Below, piece by piece: positions 33,512 through 46,115 of a DNA stretch of 63,932 nt. Under the pieces are notes generated by a model, which saw only the letters and a list, made by a program, of their open reading frames with translations, ran no database searches and had not been told where the DNA came from. The position numbers and the translations under genes are program-made. Where the stretch lies: NCBI GenBank assembly GCA_000969725.1, contig JXSR01S063001.1; one strand, written 5' to 3'. This DNA comes from Ophiothrix spiculata (lineage: Eukaryota > Echinodermata > Ophiuroidea > Amphilepidida > Ophiotrichidae). Positions within the stretch are counted from its first letter, which is position 1. Each line of letters starts with the position of its first letter.

Positions 33512-34440
33512 CTTTAGACACATCTGAATGTCATACGTTCATACAACTGTATTGATTTAGTTACAATGCATTACGTGACATAATTTTTTGCCTCGTTCCG
33601 AGTTCCGATATTCCGATATTCCGTCGAATTATATCTGAATGTCAGACATTCATATAACTCTTTTAAATTGGTCAAAATGCATCACTTGACGCAATTCTTG
33701 GCCTCGTTCCGAGTTCCGATATTCCTTCAAATTATGCTAAGTTTAGGGAGGGTCTCTAGCTGATGACTAAAATTCCCTTAATTATTTAATAATGATACTC
33801 AGATCAATAAAAATAAAACTCAGTTTAGTTCCATATGATTTGTGTCCACGTCTAAAACGGGTCATTGTTGCTTATTCAAACAATTTCGTTTTCCCACAAA
33901 ACCAAATCTTTGATGTCAACTTTATGTCGACATTATGTCGACGTCGAAAAAAAATTATTGCGATACGTCGACATGAAAAAAACAGTCTCGACAGATACAT
34001 TACGTGAGTCAATTCTTGGCCTCGTTCAAAGTTCCTATATTCCGTCAAATTATGCTTATTTTAAGAAAAGGTCTCTGATGACTAAAATTCCCTTCTTTTG
34101 AAATTAAAAATGATACTCAGATCAATAAAAATAAAACTTGGTTTAGTTCCATGTGATTTGTGAAAATTGACTTGCTTATTATGCAAGTGACATGGGTGAG
34201 GAAGTAAACACTTCTAATGTAACAATATTCTAATATAACACCATCTGAAAATGACGCCAGTCGTTTCATTAATCATTCCTTTATCCGAGTGTCGATCACA
34301 CACATTAAAAGAGAAGAGTTCTTAAACAGAACATTATGAATTCATGACGACATTTAGCAATCTTTGATAAAGTAGCCAACGGGTATTTTCGTAGTCTCAT
34401 TCTGCTATTATAAAAACACATCATACATAAATGGATTATC
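33512..34440 (+). repeat. Flank module, 3' of copy 1
   Basis: A diverged copy of the modules at 4770, 6845 and 10320. A closer partner is 61898-62525 in unit 2. Shared landmarks are ACTTTAGACACAT, GATACTCAGATCA, AAATGACGCCAGTCGT and TTTAGCAATCTTTGATAAAG. The first part is doubled (GGCCTCGTTCCGAGTTCCGA occurs twice within 130 bases). Confidence 0.65.
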
Positions 34441-34549
34441 AGCGTAAGGTGTTATTAGGTTATTAAATTATTTTGTATAGTTATATGATTTGTTGAACAA
34501 CAAATATTAAATTCAGCTTCACTACAACTTAACATCAAATTAATATATG

Positions 34550-34981
34550 TGTGGTGCTCTGGCAAAATGAGCGGAAAACCGCGATTGAAGATTTTGAATA
34601 AATGGCTGCTAAAGAAAAAATATGGTGAAAAGATCAAATTTCGTTTTTTGACATAAAGCGCATTAGTATATTATTGTTAATCTATACTTCACGTTTTGAA
34701 GGTCAATTATACCGGGAAGTACAATTAATCACGGGTAATTGATCGCGTTTTGCTATAATACACTATAGTAATCAGTAACTTTAGAATTGATTTGCGACAA
34801 TTTTTTACTGCCAGATTTTGAGTGGACTGTCTTGTATTTCTATCTCTAAATGAAAATTGTAGAAAGAAAGTATGACATATTATATATCATTGGAAAGCTG
34901 AGATGATGGAGATTTAAAATACGACATAAACTGAATTTTGAAAATCGCGACTTTCCGCTCATTATGCCAGAGCACCACACA
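34550..34981. mobile_element. MITE, unit 1 only
   Basis: Ends TGTGGTGCTCTGGCAAAATG and CATTATGCCAGAGCACCACA are inverted, continuing inward with AGCGGAAA and TTTCCGCT. Unit 2 has the empty site near 62645-62655 (TAATATATGTATTATT). Confidence 0.85.
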
Positions 34982-35344
34982 TATGTATTATTATATCGAT
35001 GAACAATCGATAATTGATAATAATAATTTAAAATAACAATAACAGGGCACACAGTTTTCTTTACATTAGGCCAGTTTAAATCCAAAGTTTACGAATGCGT
35101 CATTCTTAAACAAAGAAAAGTCATCGTTTTTTGTTAACTATACAGTAGTTGTAATCTGACGCTGACTAGTCCCCTAGTCCAATTCTTTGGCGGCGAAGTG
35201 CAATCATGTTGTGATTGCCATGCAAACAACAGCGGCCGATGTTTGTCGACAATGCTTAAAGCTTGTATATTCCTTGATGAAACCAGTGATGCATTTAGTT
35301 AAGGTAATCCATTGTAATCGTTTGGTATCTAACTGTTTCCCAAA

Positions 35345-36044
35345 TTACCGATTCGGAATTTCTATTCAAACCAACACTTCCATAATAAGTGATACTTAGC
35401 TGTAAAGTTGATTTTAGCCATTTAATGTTTGGATTGCACAACAATTCATTTCCACTTAGATAAAAATATACAATTATTCTTGAAGAAAAAGATGTATCCA
35501 AATTTCGTGTTTTCTTCTGCAGGGCTGTTAAGACAAGTTAAACAACATTCAATGCTATTATTTGCACAATAGTTGACAAATAAAATATGATCCATATTTT
35601 AAAGTGTACAGACACTTTATTATAGTAAAGTATTAAAGTGTATTATATTTGCGTCTTGGATATTAGCCCATTTTTGCATCTAGCATGTCTTTTACAATTA
35701 TCGGTCCCTTAATTATACCCCTGATTGGAGTGCAATGATGCCTAAAAAGAGTGTAACCTTTTTTGTCATTTAAAAACAGAGTACCGATTCGGAATTTCTA
35801 TTCAAACCAACACTTCCATAATAAGTGATACTTAGCTGTAAAGTTGATTTTAGCCATTTAATGTTTGGATTGCACAACAATTCATTTCCACTTAGATAAA
35901 AATATACAATTATTCTTGAAGAAAAAGATGTATCCAAATTTCGTGTTTTCTTCTGCAGGGCTGTTAAGACAAGTTAAACAACATTCAATGCTATTATTTG
36001 CACAATAGTTGACAAATAAAATATGATCCATATTTTAAAGTGTA
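35345..36044 (+). repeat. Local tandem duplication near the end of unit 1
   Basis: Block A (35345-35612) is repeated at 35781-36043. The block following it (35615-35780, containing part of the breakpoint sequence) is repeated at 37803-37975, after the transposon at 36045-37800. Unit 2 has each block once (about 63010-63457). At 35612-35625 the first copy reads TGTACAGACACTTT, which resembles a footprint of the same transposon. Confidence 0.75.
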
Positions 36045-36200
36045 CAGACTTGACATTAAATATGGAATATATTTTTTCTGTTGGTTTCCATCTTGAATAA
36101 TCCGCCACATCTCGGTATATGAATACTCCAGGAATGTGTATTTCTTCATATTTGAAGATATACATGTACCCTTTAAATTCAGATCCTTTTTGTGTATTAC

Positions 36201-36300
36201 TACACTCTTAAAAAGAAAGGATCAAATTGATCCCATAAAGTATCAAATATGAGCTTATCCTTTTTGGGATCAAATTTGATCCTTTCGTTATAAGAGTGTA
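36201..36300. mobile_element. Small GATCC-motif MITE
   Basis: A 100-bp palindrome with ends TACACTCTTA and TAAGAGTGTA and inner TTTGATCC/GGATCAAA. It is the shortest of three relatives (2029-2821, 47752-47958) and is nested in the Tc1-type relic. Confidence 0.85.
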
Positions 36301-37115
36301 GGTGACAGAGAAAATGGGGAACTTGAAAGCACAAAAACCTCTGAAATATGGGTCCAAACTCGTACACCATAATAAGGAATTAAAGAAATTTAATTTGCCG
36401 TTGTTTCTTTAATGATTTACTTTGACGCTTGAAATTTTACGAGGTTGTTTTACATATTGTTGGTTACAAGTTATGACCAAACATTGTTCGCTATGTCATC
36501 CACAAGAAGCGTATGGCGCATGGACTCTCCATGCGGACATTCCACTCGTGATTGGAGAGTTCGGACAGGTCTCTCAGCCTAAGTATCAAGCACAGCCTAA
36601 AGTTACTCCTGTACATGGTGGTTTGATGTAACTTGGTGTTCATCGATGTGGTACTCAATAGAGTTCATATCTGAAGATCTTACCAAAGAGGGCAAGTGTC
36701 CAACACCATGATCTTTCATAAAACAAGCTCGTATTAAGAACATTTGTAAACTCTCTCTTTATTCAAAGTGGCTATCATGTTAGGAAACCCCTGGAGAAAA
36801 TATCTTGACCAAACACCTTTTCCAGCGACGCTTTGACTGAGCCACAGATCATTTTCCATTTCGTGTCCCATCAATAAGATAACGTTGTCTTCGGAGCTTA
36901 GACTAAATTTGAAATAAACTGCCAAGATGGACGCATCAGGGCCGCAGATGTACAGAGTAGGGTTTTACTGAAGCGTGCATGCTATCAACAATGTATCTAG
37001 AAGAAGGTAACATTGCCTTCTTGATGCTTTACATGCAGGTAGAAAATCGGCCCTAATCACCTTGGAAGGCAGCTTCCATCAGCTTCAGTAAAGATGCATT
37101 CTTGAAGCCCTGATA

Positions 37116-37331
37116 ATGGCATTGGCTAAAGGCATCTTCGAAAACAATTTTGTGCTACACTATGACAACTTTCGCCTCCGTCGTGTTCGTACAATCTGGA
37201 CATTCCCTGAAGATCAGGGTGTTGAGATCTTGCCTTGTTCGGCAAGATCTTCGGATATTAATCCTTATGAGAATATATGCGTTAAGAAACACGTTGGATT
37301 AACAGCATATTATATTGATTCTCCGAGGTGA
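37116..37331 (+). pseudogene. Tc1-like transposase fragment
   Basis: This 71-codon frame holds the C-terminal half of a Tc1-type catalytic domain: YDN (second Asp) followed about 34 residues later by SARSSDINPYE (third acidic residue). Upstream, the frame carrying the first Asp is broken by stops and probable frameshifts. The source protein would be about 340 residues, so this is a dead fragment with no expected activity. Confidence 0.8.
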
Positions 37332-37924
37332 AGGGGTGTTGCGGGGCTGTGTTTGGTGCTTTGGCTGAGATACCCCAAAGAACTCTCCAATAACAAATGG
37401 AAAGCATGCCATGGAAAGTAATGACGTTGTTCGCTTCTCAATGAGAACAGAGGAAATATTGATTGATCAGTTATTATCACTAACATTGTGTTAATCAAAC
37501 CTGTAGAGTTTCACATCTCTATGTAACGAAGACCAAAAATATGGCAATTTCATTTTCGTTTGTTTAATATTGCTGTGCACGGCTTTGGACCTATTTTTCT
37601 GGGTTATTTGTACCTTAGAGTTTCCAATTGTCTCTGTGTCACTTCAATGAGCTTTAAAGTACCGTTGGTTTGAAGTTTATAAGTGTAGTTACAAACATGA
37701 GAAAGCACACGTCTCCAAAATTGGTACATATCGAGATATGGCAGGTTATTCAAGATTGAAACCAACAGAAAAACATATTCCATATTTAATGTCAAGTCTG
37801 TATTTTCACTTTATTATAGTAAAGTATTAAAGTGTATTATTTTTGCATCTTGCATATTAATTTGCTCATGTTTGCATCTAGCATGTCTTTTATAACTATG
37901 TCCCTGATTGGAGTGCAATGATGC

Positions 37925-37990
37925 CTAAAAAGAGTGTAACCTTTTTTGTCATTTAAAAACAGAGTTTTTGTTGAAACAGTCTTACTTAAG
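37925..37990 (+). repeat. Duplication junction sequence R2
   Basis: This copy of the ~65-bp breakpoint sequence is a hybrid. To its left the sequence matches the region before 63392; to its right it matches the region after 13109. Confidence 0.8.
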
Positions 37991-38286
37991 AACGTATGAT
38001 TTTGACTGACCTTTCATTTTGAAGGAAATTTAATATTTTTTTCTAATATGGGACATTTTAAATATATTTCAAAATGTGTGCATTTATTATTTTTTTCAAA
38101 GTGAGGTTACTTTTATTATATACGGCATATATTTGTCTGAGTGATCGATAAAAATATTATTCAGTGAAAAGTTCAATCATCACATACATGCAAAGCACAA
38201 ACACATAAAATGATATGTTTGTGATAATGCACTTGGCTGTGAGTATTATTAGTATTAAGTTAAGTTACTGAAGTATTCCCTTTTAA

Positions 38287-38984
38287 GGCCCCTGTCAACC
38301 CTTTTTTCAGAAACGGTTTTTGCTCTGTGACGCAGCAACAGATAATTAAATTCAAATAAGAGTATGCATTTCTAGAAGCAGATTTGCATACTGAACATGA
38401 TGGTCAGGTCATTTTTTGACCAAAATGTGTAATTTTGTTTTGAGCGCAAAATTTTACGGGAAAGCTAACTCAATTTTGCTTTGGTAAAATATTGAACCAT
38501 TTTACTTTTTAAAATCTAGAAAGGAATATTTAAGAACGCATTTCTCACATTTTTGATTTTTTTCTTAGTTTTTTAGATATTGTCAGAAATTGGTCCAAAA
38601 ATGTCAAAAATCCCACTCCTGACACCATTTTTTGCAAAATATGTCACATTTTGACCTATTTTGGCAATATTCCAAAAAATAAGATAAAAATCAAAAAATT
38701 GAAATGCGTTCCTATATATTGCTTTCTAGGTTCTAAAAAGAAAAACAGTTCAAAATTTTACCAAAGCTAAATTTAGTTAGCTTTCCCGTAAAATTTTTGG
38801 GTGAAAAACATGACTTTTGGACCTTTTTTTGACCTTAGGACCAAAATTGTACATTTTTGGTCTAAAAATAACCTGACCATCATGTTCAGTATGCAAACCC
38901 ATTTCTAGCAATGTATACTTTTATATGAATTTACTTATCCGTTGATGAAAAACCTTTTCCGAAAACGAAGGGTTGACAGGGCCC
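38287..38984. mobile_element. TTAA-flanked foldback, unit 2 copy
   Basis: Paralogue of 13409-14145 with the same ends (GGCCCCTGTCAACCC here with one change, GGGTTGACAGGGCCC) and TTAA at both sides. Confidence 0.82.
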
Positions 38985-39258
38985 TTAAATGTCCTTGCAA
39001 TCGTATGCTAACATGCTAACATAATCAAGAAGTACCTTCGCAAATTTGTGATCAGCGAATGATCATGACAAGGCTCGGGCAAATCGACAGCTGAATAAAT
39101 ATATGTGTCTATCAAAGGCTATAGCAAATGAAGTGAGATGAAACCAAGTTTGGAAACATCGTGAATGTTACAATCAAAATGTAAAACGTAGAGCCATACA
39201 TCCACGAACCAATATAAACTTGATTAGATGTAATAAAGCTTGCAATAGAAGATATTGA

Positions 39259-39882
39259 CGTCTTCCTAAGGCGGGGGGGGGGGATGGGGGTAATACCACA
39301 CCCCCTCCTAACAGATGATCGCCGATTGCACTAAAACGCAAAAATAAAGCATTTAGGTAATTGCTTTCACATCCTTCGCAATCATTTTGATGAAAAAAAA
39401 TCGGGGGTACCACATAAGATGGGATGGTAGGCCGTCAAAGTCTGAAGATAGTGGGTGGGTGCCACCTCGAAAATTTTTAAATCGCCATTTTGAAAAATAT
39501 CTGCATGATATGGACTTGAAACTTACAGGACATGTTAGAATTGTTGATTGCTTCATTTAGTAGCAAAAAATATGACGAAAATCGGACATTTAGAACTTTT
39601 ATGAGGATTTTTTGACATAAAGTGGCCATTTTTGCCCAAAGTCGATTTTTTTTTTCAGTCCGGAAATACAATGCGACGTCATAATTACGTAACGCCACGA
39701 CCGATTTTCGTGATCTTGGTATCAATGGAAAGAAGAGATCCTACCCTATACTATAGTACCAAACAATATACCTTTGGGTGTCCCAATTTTAAAATTACAG
39801 CGGGGTGTTAACCCCCCCCCCCCCTACACACCCCCACACCCTCAGTAAGACGTGTCACGAAAAAGGGTCATGAAGACGAGGG
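39259..39882. mobile_element. piggyBac-like MITE, unit 2 copy
   Basis: The right end GAAGACGAGGG/TTAA is intact. The left end has lost the TTAACCCTC part. Internal sequence matches 9659-10290 and 22421-22966. Unit 1 keeps the left end but lost the right (14453-14612), so neither copy is complete. Confidence 0.75.
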
Positions 39883-40969
39883 TTAAATATGATTTTAAAA
39901 TGAAATAAATCTATACTAATAATTATGGTATAGTTCTCTCACGGATATTTAGGTAAAGTAATCTGCACAATTTAGCATCTGCTTTTGATTCTTATTTTAT
40001 ATCAAATCAACGTCATTTCCAGGGCAAAGGTTATAATTTTTTCTCGAATAATATGCCGGATCAAATTCTTGGTGTCAAACTTGAAGTATGTGAGTGTATA
40101 TATAATAAAGCATGGTTTTGGTGACACTGTGAAGAAACGGTATTGAGATTTGAAGATTTTACAAAGTTAGAAGATTCAAAATTCAACCGACCTTGTCAAT
40201 TCCTCTGCATACCCCTTCTTGCATTACGCTTCACATCTGTTGAAAAAAATATACGCAGATATGTAAAAAGTTAATGATTATCTGTTTAAGGAGGTTGGAA
40301 GTGGAACTGTTTGTAATAGTAGTTTATAGAAATATTAATGAATTGTTTATACCAAAACTCAATCAAGAAACCATTTTGAACACAAATTCAAACGCTGTTC
40401 ATTACGGAACAAATAATTCCATAGATAATGGTCTGTCGCCATCAAGATTATTCATGTAGGTCTTCAATTCTCACAATATCAGAGGATTTCTTCTGATGAG
40501 AATACGTGCTACATGTCGAAGATTCAAGGTATGTGAATTTTCACCTTGTGCTGAAAGTCTGATTAAAGTATGGTTATACAAGTACGCGTGAACTTTGATT
40601 CCAGGATGCAAATAAGTCGAGAGGTCTATAAGCTTGACGATATAACAAATACGCGTGGTACAAAAATAGTATGCATACATTTGAACACTGTTCACACAAT
40701 TTGGAAGTCATTATGATGCGTAGTAGAAAATAGTATGGTTCAGATTTAAGTAAAAAATGCTTAAGGTAATTTCAGAACGTTGGAAAACTGTCTCATTTAT
40801 AAATAAAAGTTAAAAATCATTGGCCAAAAAATAGTATCAACTTTGTCTTACATCACAAAGTTACATTGTCGATCAAAGTCGGACTTTAACAATATAAGTT
40901 TCTATATATTACAAATACTGGCGTTTTGCCTTTTAATACCGCAGTTATCGAAAGGCAAAACGCCAGTTT

Positions 40970-41836
40970 TCGTAATAGAAACTTAAATAAATAGGGTGTT
41001 CAGTCAAAAAAAAAAGGCTGGGAAGAAAGAAAAAATGCTTACACATATTGTCTTGGAGCTGGCAAGGTTTTGTATGCGCTTTATTTAGGAGAGGACAACT
41101 CAATTGTTTTAGACTAATTTGAACCCAATAGACAACTTGAGATATGTGCCAAAAATGTCTCCTATGCGAAATGCCTGATTTTCGCAAAATTCAAAATGGG
41201 TGCCAAAATCCATTGAAAAGTCTATAGCAGTCATTCTGAATATATAAAAAAATATGCTTTTCATAATTTTTTGGTATGTTAGGCACTGTTAGGATAAAAG
41301 AAACATGCAGATCAAAAATTGCATCTTACTATTGTTAGTATGTAAAAAATCCAAGATGGCTGCCAAATCATCGAAAATGGCTTAAATATTGATTTTAAAA
41401 TTGTAATAATGCAGAATAAGTATAAGGAAATATGTTTTTACTCAATTTTTAGTGTAAGGGTGAAAGGAACAAGCGTATCATTTAAAAATTGCATCATACC
41501 ATTGTTGGCAGTTTTAAAAATCCATGATGGCACATACATCACAAGTAAGTGCTATCCAGTATCTTCCAGATAAACACCTTTTTAGTTTTCCATAATCATC
41601 CAATCGCATATTTAGGTTGACTAAACTTAAAACAAATAATGACCCCAGATGAACCCTAGAAATGTAAACCCAAAATTCGTCTTTTTAGACATTTTTTTAT
41701 GAAAATGTATGAAAGTATGTTGGAATAGTGACAGATTTCGCAGCCAGTTGTACTTATCTTGACCATAAAGGTTTTAAGGTTTCATGACCCCAAATCACCT
41801 TCAATTCCATATGTTTCATGTCACACGCGTAACTTC
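40970..41836. other. Segment present only in unit 2
   Basis: About 870 bases absent from unit 1 at 15293. It contains AAAATGGGTGCC, AAGATGGCTGCC and ATGATGGC motifs like those of the 28.7-31.8 kb foldback, so it is likely another element of that kind. Its ends are not clear. Confidence 0.45.
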
Positions 41837-43315
41837 ACCTTGGTATCCTTATGTCAAAAACTTACGAAAATCTATGCAAGTGTGTGGGAATAGAGCCCAA
41901 TTATGTGAATTTGGAGCTCCTCATCCTCCGGCTCCTCATCCACCACCGCTTTGATATTAAAAAGCAAGCAAGCTAAACACATACAGTTTTCATTTTATGA
42001 AAATATATTTATTTTTCTCTCATACGATATCAAATATACTAATTTATGACTTAAAATGAGAGAATTGCATCATGAAAAACATAATGCAGTAAGGGAATTT
42101 GTTACTACACTGCTTTATTAGATTCCTCAATATATAACACATGATCCTATAGCAATGTCTTTAATCTTAACCCTCTCAAGTTTTTAAGTGGAAAAACCTT
42201 GAAAATTACAACAATAAAATCGATAATAATAATACATGTACTAATAATATGAAAATTGTATCGATCAATTTCGCGAATGTTTCAGTTTGCGCAGTTAATT
42301 ATAAAATTAGTACTGTTGTTTTCGTGCAAAGTGAAATTTGAATATCTTGGGGTCGTATCAACACTTGACTTACCATGATTATAAGCTATTGTAATAAGGA
42401 CCAAAAGGTATTATATAATATTATATTTAATAACTTACATAATAATTTATTCATGGTCACGTTTTCACCAGTTAAGTACATGCTGTATAATAATTATTCT
42501 TCCATAATATTGCACTTGACTGTAAGGTAGATAAATTATCACTTTAATTCATGTTCAATTTTGTGTCTTATGAATGCCTATGCATGCTTGTTATGACGAC
42601 AATTTAAAAAAAGATAAGTACATAGGATCAGGCATGAAACAAAAATAGTAATACATTGTTGAAGTGTTCATTGCAAAGCCGGGCAAAGTATTATTTTAAT
42701 TGAATTGTAAATACACAATTACAAAAGTATTATGACGTAGAGAGATTTTATATAGGTTTAATCCTTGACGCTGACTGTATTTGCCAAGCTTTAAATTATC
42801 TCAAATTTGGTTCACCGGGTTTTAATTCGACTTCGTCAATGAATTTAACCTATTTACAGGCAGAAAAAGAATAAAATGCTTACAAACTGTAGCTTAAGGC
42901 TGTGGGTTAAATCTATATTATAGAAAATGGCAAATCTTCAATACGGGTATAATAATATGCCGCAATCTGCTTTCTGTATTCCGACTGGTACGAAAGAGTT
43001 GGTGAGCTGAAGTTTACATTTTTTCTTAAAAATACATGAAATAATGCATTTTGTAAATAGGAATGTTAACGTACACATGGATGTTCAGCTTAACATGCTA
43101 TGATATTTTTTGTTCTCTCATTTTACAGAAACACGCATTTTTAATTCAATTTCAAGATAGAAATACTAAACAAGAAAAGGATAAAACAATGACATTTATT
43201 ATAGATACGAGTAATATAAATAATGATATACAAGTTTTTATTACCCATACTGTATATGTAGAGTCAAAACGTCTGTGTAGAGAATACTAGTGTATGAAGA
43301 GTCACACATTGTATA

Positions 43316-44600
43316 CCAGGTGTCCCCAAAAATGGTTACATGTAGAAAAATGACCGTGTGCTAAAACCATAGTAGTTAGAGAAACGAAACTTTGCACAAA
43401 GTATATTACAGACAAGATACATGTAAAATGTTGATATCACAACGTTATTAGTTTTTGAGTTACCAACAAAGGTAGATTACCTATGTCAGAAACGCATTTG
43501 TTCGAAATTCAACAAAATAATTAGCACTTATGTTTTGTGTTATTTTAATGTGCGTATACCAGGTGTCCCCAAAAATGGTTACATGTAGAAAAATGACCGT
43601 GTGCTAAAACCATAGTAGTTAGAGAAACGAAACTTTGCACAAAGTATATTACAGACAAGATACATGTAAAATGTTGATATCACAACGTTATTAGTTTTTG
43701 AGTTAACAACAAAGGTAGATTACCTATGTCAGAAACGCATTTGTTCGAAATTCAACAAAATAATTAGCACTTATGTTTTGTGTTATTTTAATGTGCGTTT
43801 TTTCTAAATGATCATGATCAGAGTTTATATTATAACCAAATTTGATAAGATTTTCAACGAATAATAATTGAACTCTCTCACTGTATATCCATTATTAATG
43901 TAAATAAGAGATACCTGCATACCATGCGCATATTCCAGAGTGAGTTGTTTTATTGAACCTGGCAATCAAGTTGTGGCGCGAAAGTTGATGAATACGCGCG
44001 CATAAACACAATCAAATTTAATAACATTTATTCTCTTACTGTTTAAACTGATAACTTGTGTAAATTTAGAAGAAAAAAAATTATCTTAAACTTACAGGAC
44101 ATATTTATATTATAATTTTCTTAATTTAGTAGCAAAAGTCCGATCGACATTTAGAAATAACAGAAATAGCTAAATTTTGAATCGATGGCTATTTTTGCCC
44201 GAAATCAGATTTCGACATTATTTTCAGACCTGTAGTAATTTATAACATATATAACGTCATAATTACGTAACGGCTTCTCGAATTTTCATGATTTTGAACC
44301 CTACACAATGGTATACAACAACCTAAGTTTTGGTCTGTCAATTTCAAGTTCACATGGGGTTGAACGATGGTTAAAATTGCATCAAACGAACATGCTTCAG
44401 ATTTTGTTGAATTTAAAAAAAAAACATGTTTCTGACATAGGTATCTATCTTTGTTGATAACTCAAACAATAATAATGATGTGATGTTAAACATCTAGCGG
44501 AGGTATGTATCATAAGTCATGCTAAGTTTGAATTCTCCAACTACTATACTTTTTGAAAACGGTCATTTTTCTACATGTAACCATTTTTTGGGACACCTGG
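43316..44600. mobile_element. Mariner-like element with doubled left end, unit 2 only
   Basis: Flanked by TA, with ends CCAGGTGTCCCCAAAAATGG and CCATTTTTTGGGACACCTGG. The first 243 bases (43316-43558) are repeated almost perfectly as 43559-43801, so the left terminus occurs twice. There is no transposase. Unit 1 shows the empty site at about 17035. Confidence 0.88.
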
Positions 44601-45657
44601 TATTTGAATGAAATACAGTGACTGAATTTGAATTGACGTTTTACTTTAGCTGGTAGTGTTCTATCTATCTATATTCTATACTCTGCAAAGTTGCAAAAAT
44701 GCAATATCACGCAGAGAAACATAATGGCATAAATTGAAGTTAGACATGGTAAACAAACTTACTCTACATAAATTATTCATTAAAAAAACCCGATCCAATA
44801 CAAATATAATAATACATACATATTCTTAATCTTCAAAAGAGTTTATTCCGGTTTGATCCACTTCATATCAAACGCTTAAAGACGCTTCAAAAAAGTAGTA
44901 TACTGCATTATCATTACCATTAGTTAATTATTTTAATGATTACTCTGTATCTTAATTTCATCCATGCACACAGTCACATCTGAGTCTTGCCTTATTTTTA
45001 AATCATTATATCTTGGGCTCCGATACGTGCCTTTCAGATAAGTGTCATTTCATCTCGCAGAAATGAGACCATATCATGCTGATATCTGCTATAGGACACT
45101 TTTGTTTTTCTTTTAACACTTAAGTGGTCAAGGGGGTCCATACCCAGCTAGCCAAATAACGTTCTCTGAACGTTTCGAGATCGTACCATTTACGTTTTAT
45201 GGACGTTTCAGTAAAACGTTTTTAAAACGTAGTTTTGTGGAAGTAAAAGCACGTTTTACGAACGTTGTTTAACGACGTTTCAAAAACGTTAAGAGAACGT
45301 CAAAAACGTATTCTGAACCTTTCTTTCAGGTACCCGTAACCTAAAGAAGCACGAAATGTACGTTCTGTAAACGTATTAGAAACGCCAAGAACGCACTGAG
45401 AACCAACAGAAAACGTATAATACGTTCTGTGAACGTTTTAGAAACGTCTCTAACGTACTGGAAACGTTGTGAAAACGTACAAAACGTTATTGTAAACTAT
45501 TATATTTATTGCTTTTACATAATTAATTAATTAATTAATCATAGTAATATTAAGGGAAAAAGAACACAATTTTAACTTATCTTGTGGAGTGAAATCATAG
45601 GATGGTTTTCTTTTAACACTTAATGACGTTTACACATATGAGAAAACCTACCTTTTG

Positions 45658-45731
45658 ACCTACCTGAGATTCGAACCTGGGATCCTGGATTAAGAGTCTG
45701 TCGACTTACCAATGTTGCCACTAAGCCATCC
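45658..45731 (-). repeat. tRNA-derived segment (Lys-CTT-like)
   Basis: The minus strand has an A box TGGCTTAGTGG (45728-45718), an anticodon region ACTCTTAATC and a B box GGTTCGAATC (45677-45668). Acceptor and anticodon stems do not pair well, so it is a SINE head or pseudo-tRNA with both Pol III promoter boxes intact. Confidence 0.65.
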
Positions 45732-46039
45732 TTGTTTCACAAAGAGCTGAACTTCAATTTATATGGGTTTATGTAAATGTTTCACTAGAGACCCATCATA
45801 GTATTATATAAAAAAACACCAAATTATTACATTAGGCCTACTAAATCATATCTAACCAGATAAACATCAATAGTCATGGGTTTGGCTTCTTTCAGGTTAA
45901 CTATGATCATTTTTACTTGTCGCCAAAGCTTTAAGGCTTAAAACGTTTAATAAACGTTCTAAGGACATTTGACTATTTAAAGAAAATGAAAGAGAAAATT
46001 ATAGAAATAATAAATCAATAAGTATAGATAAATATAAAT

Positions 46040-46115
46040 AAACAAATAAACAAATAAATAAATAAATAAATAAATAAATAAATTAATTAATTAATTGATA
46101 AATAAATAAATGAAC
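46040..46115. repeat. AAAT/TTAA simple repeat
   Basis: Uninterrupted AAAT units followed by AATT units, in the middle of the AACGTT-motif element. Confidence 0.9.

Larger units (their letters stand above)
36045..37800 (+). mobile_element. Tc1/mariner-type transposon relic
   Basis: A 1756-bp element flanked by TA, with inverted repeats of about 80 bases starting CAGACTTGACATTAAATATG. It carries a degraded + strand transposase. Around 36880-36945 a segment resembling VVFSDE...DGR has stops. At 37116-37290 the frame reads FVLHYDN and ARSSDINPYENI, matching the second and third catalytic positions of the Tc1/IS630 DDE domain (D at 37164-37166). A small GATCC-motif element is nested at 36201-36300. 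It is absent from unit 2. Confidence 0.85.
13046..37924 (+). repeat. Tandem segmental duplication, unit 1
   Basis: The unit holds copy 1 exons 2-7, most of intron 1 and ~9.6 kb of 3' flank. It is collinear with 37925-63391. The left edge lies in intron 1 of copy 1. Differences between the units are mostly transposon insertions, indels and a few percent substitution. Confidence 0.88.

Noticed and set aside
36422..36631. 69-codon frame left of the Tc1-like transposase fragment
   Set aside because: It lies inside the same transposon but I see no helix-turn-helix or DDE motif in it. It may be decayed N-terminal transposase, too weak to call.
43316..43801. CRISPR-like direct repeats
   Set aside because: Two long adjacent copies without spacers in an animal genome; they are the doubled end of a mariner-like element.
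45658..45731. Functional tRNA-Lys gene
   Set aside because: The promoter boxes are good but the acceptor and anticodon stems do not pair. It is called a tRNA-derived repeat instead.
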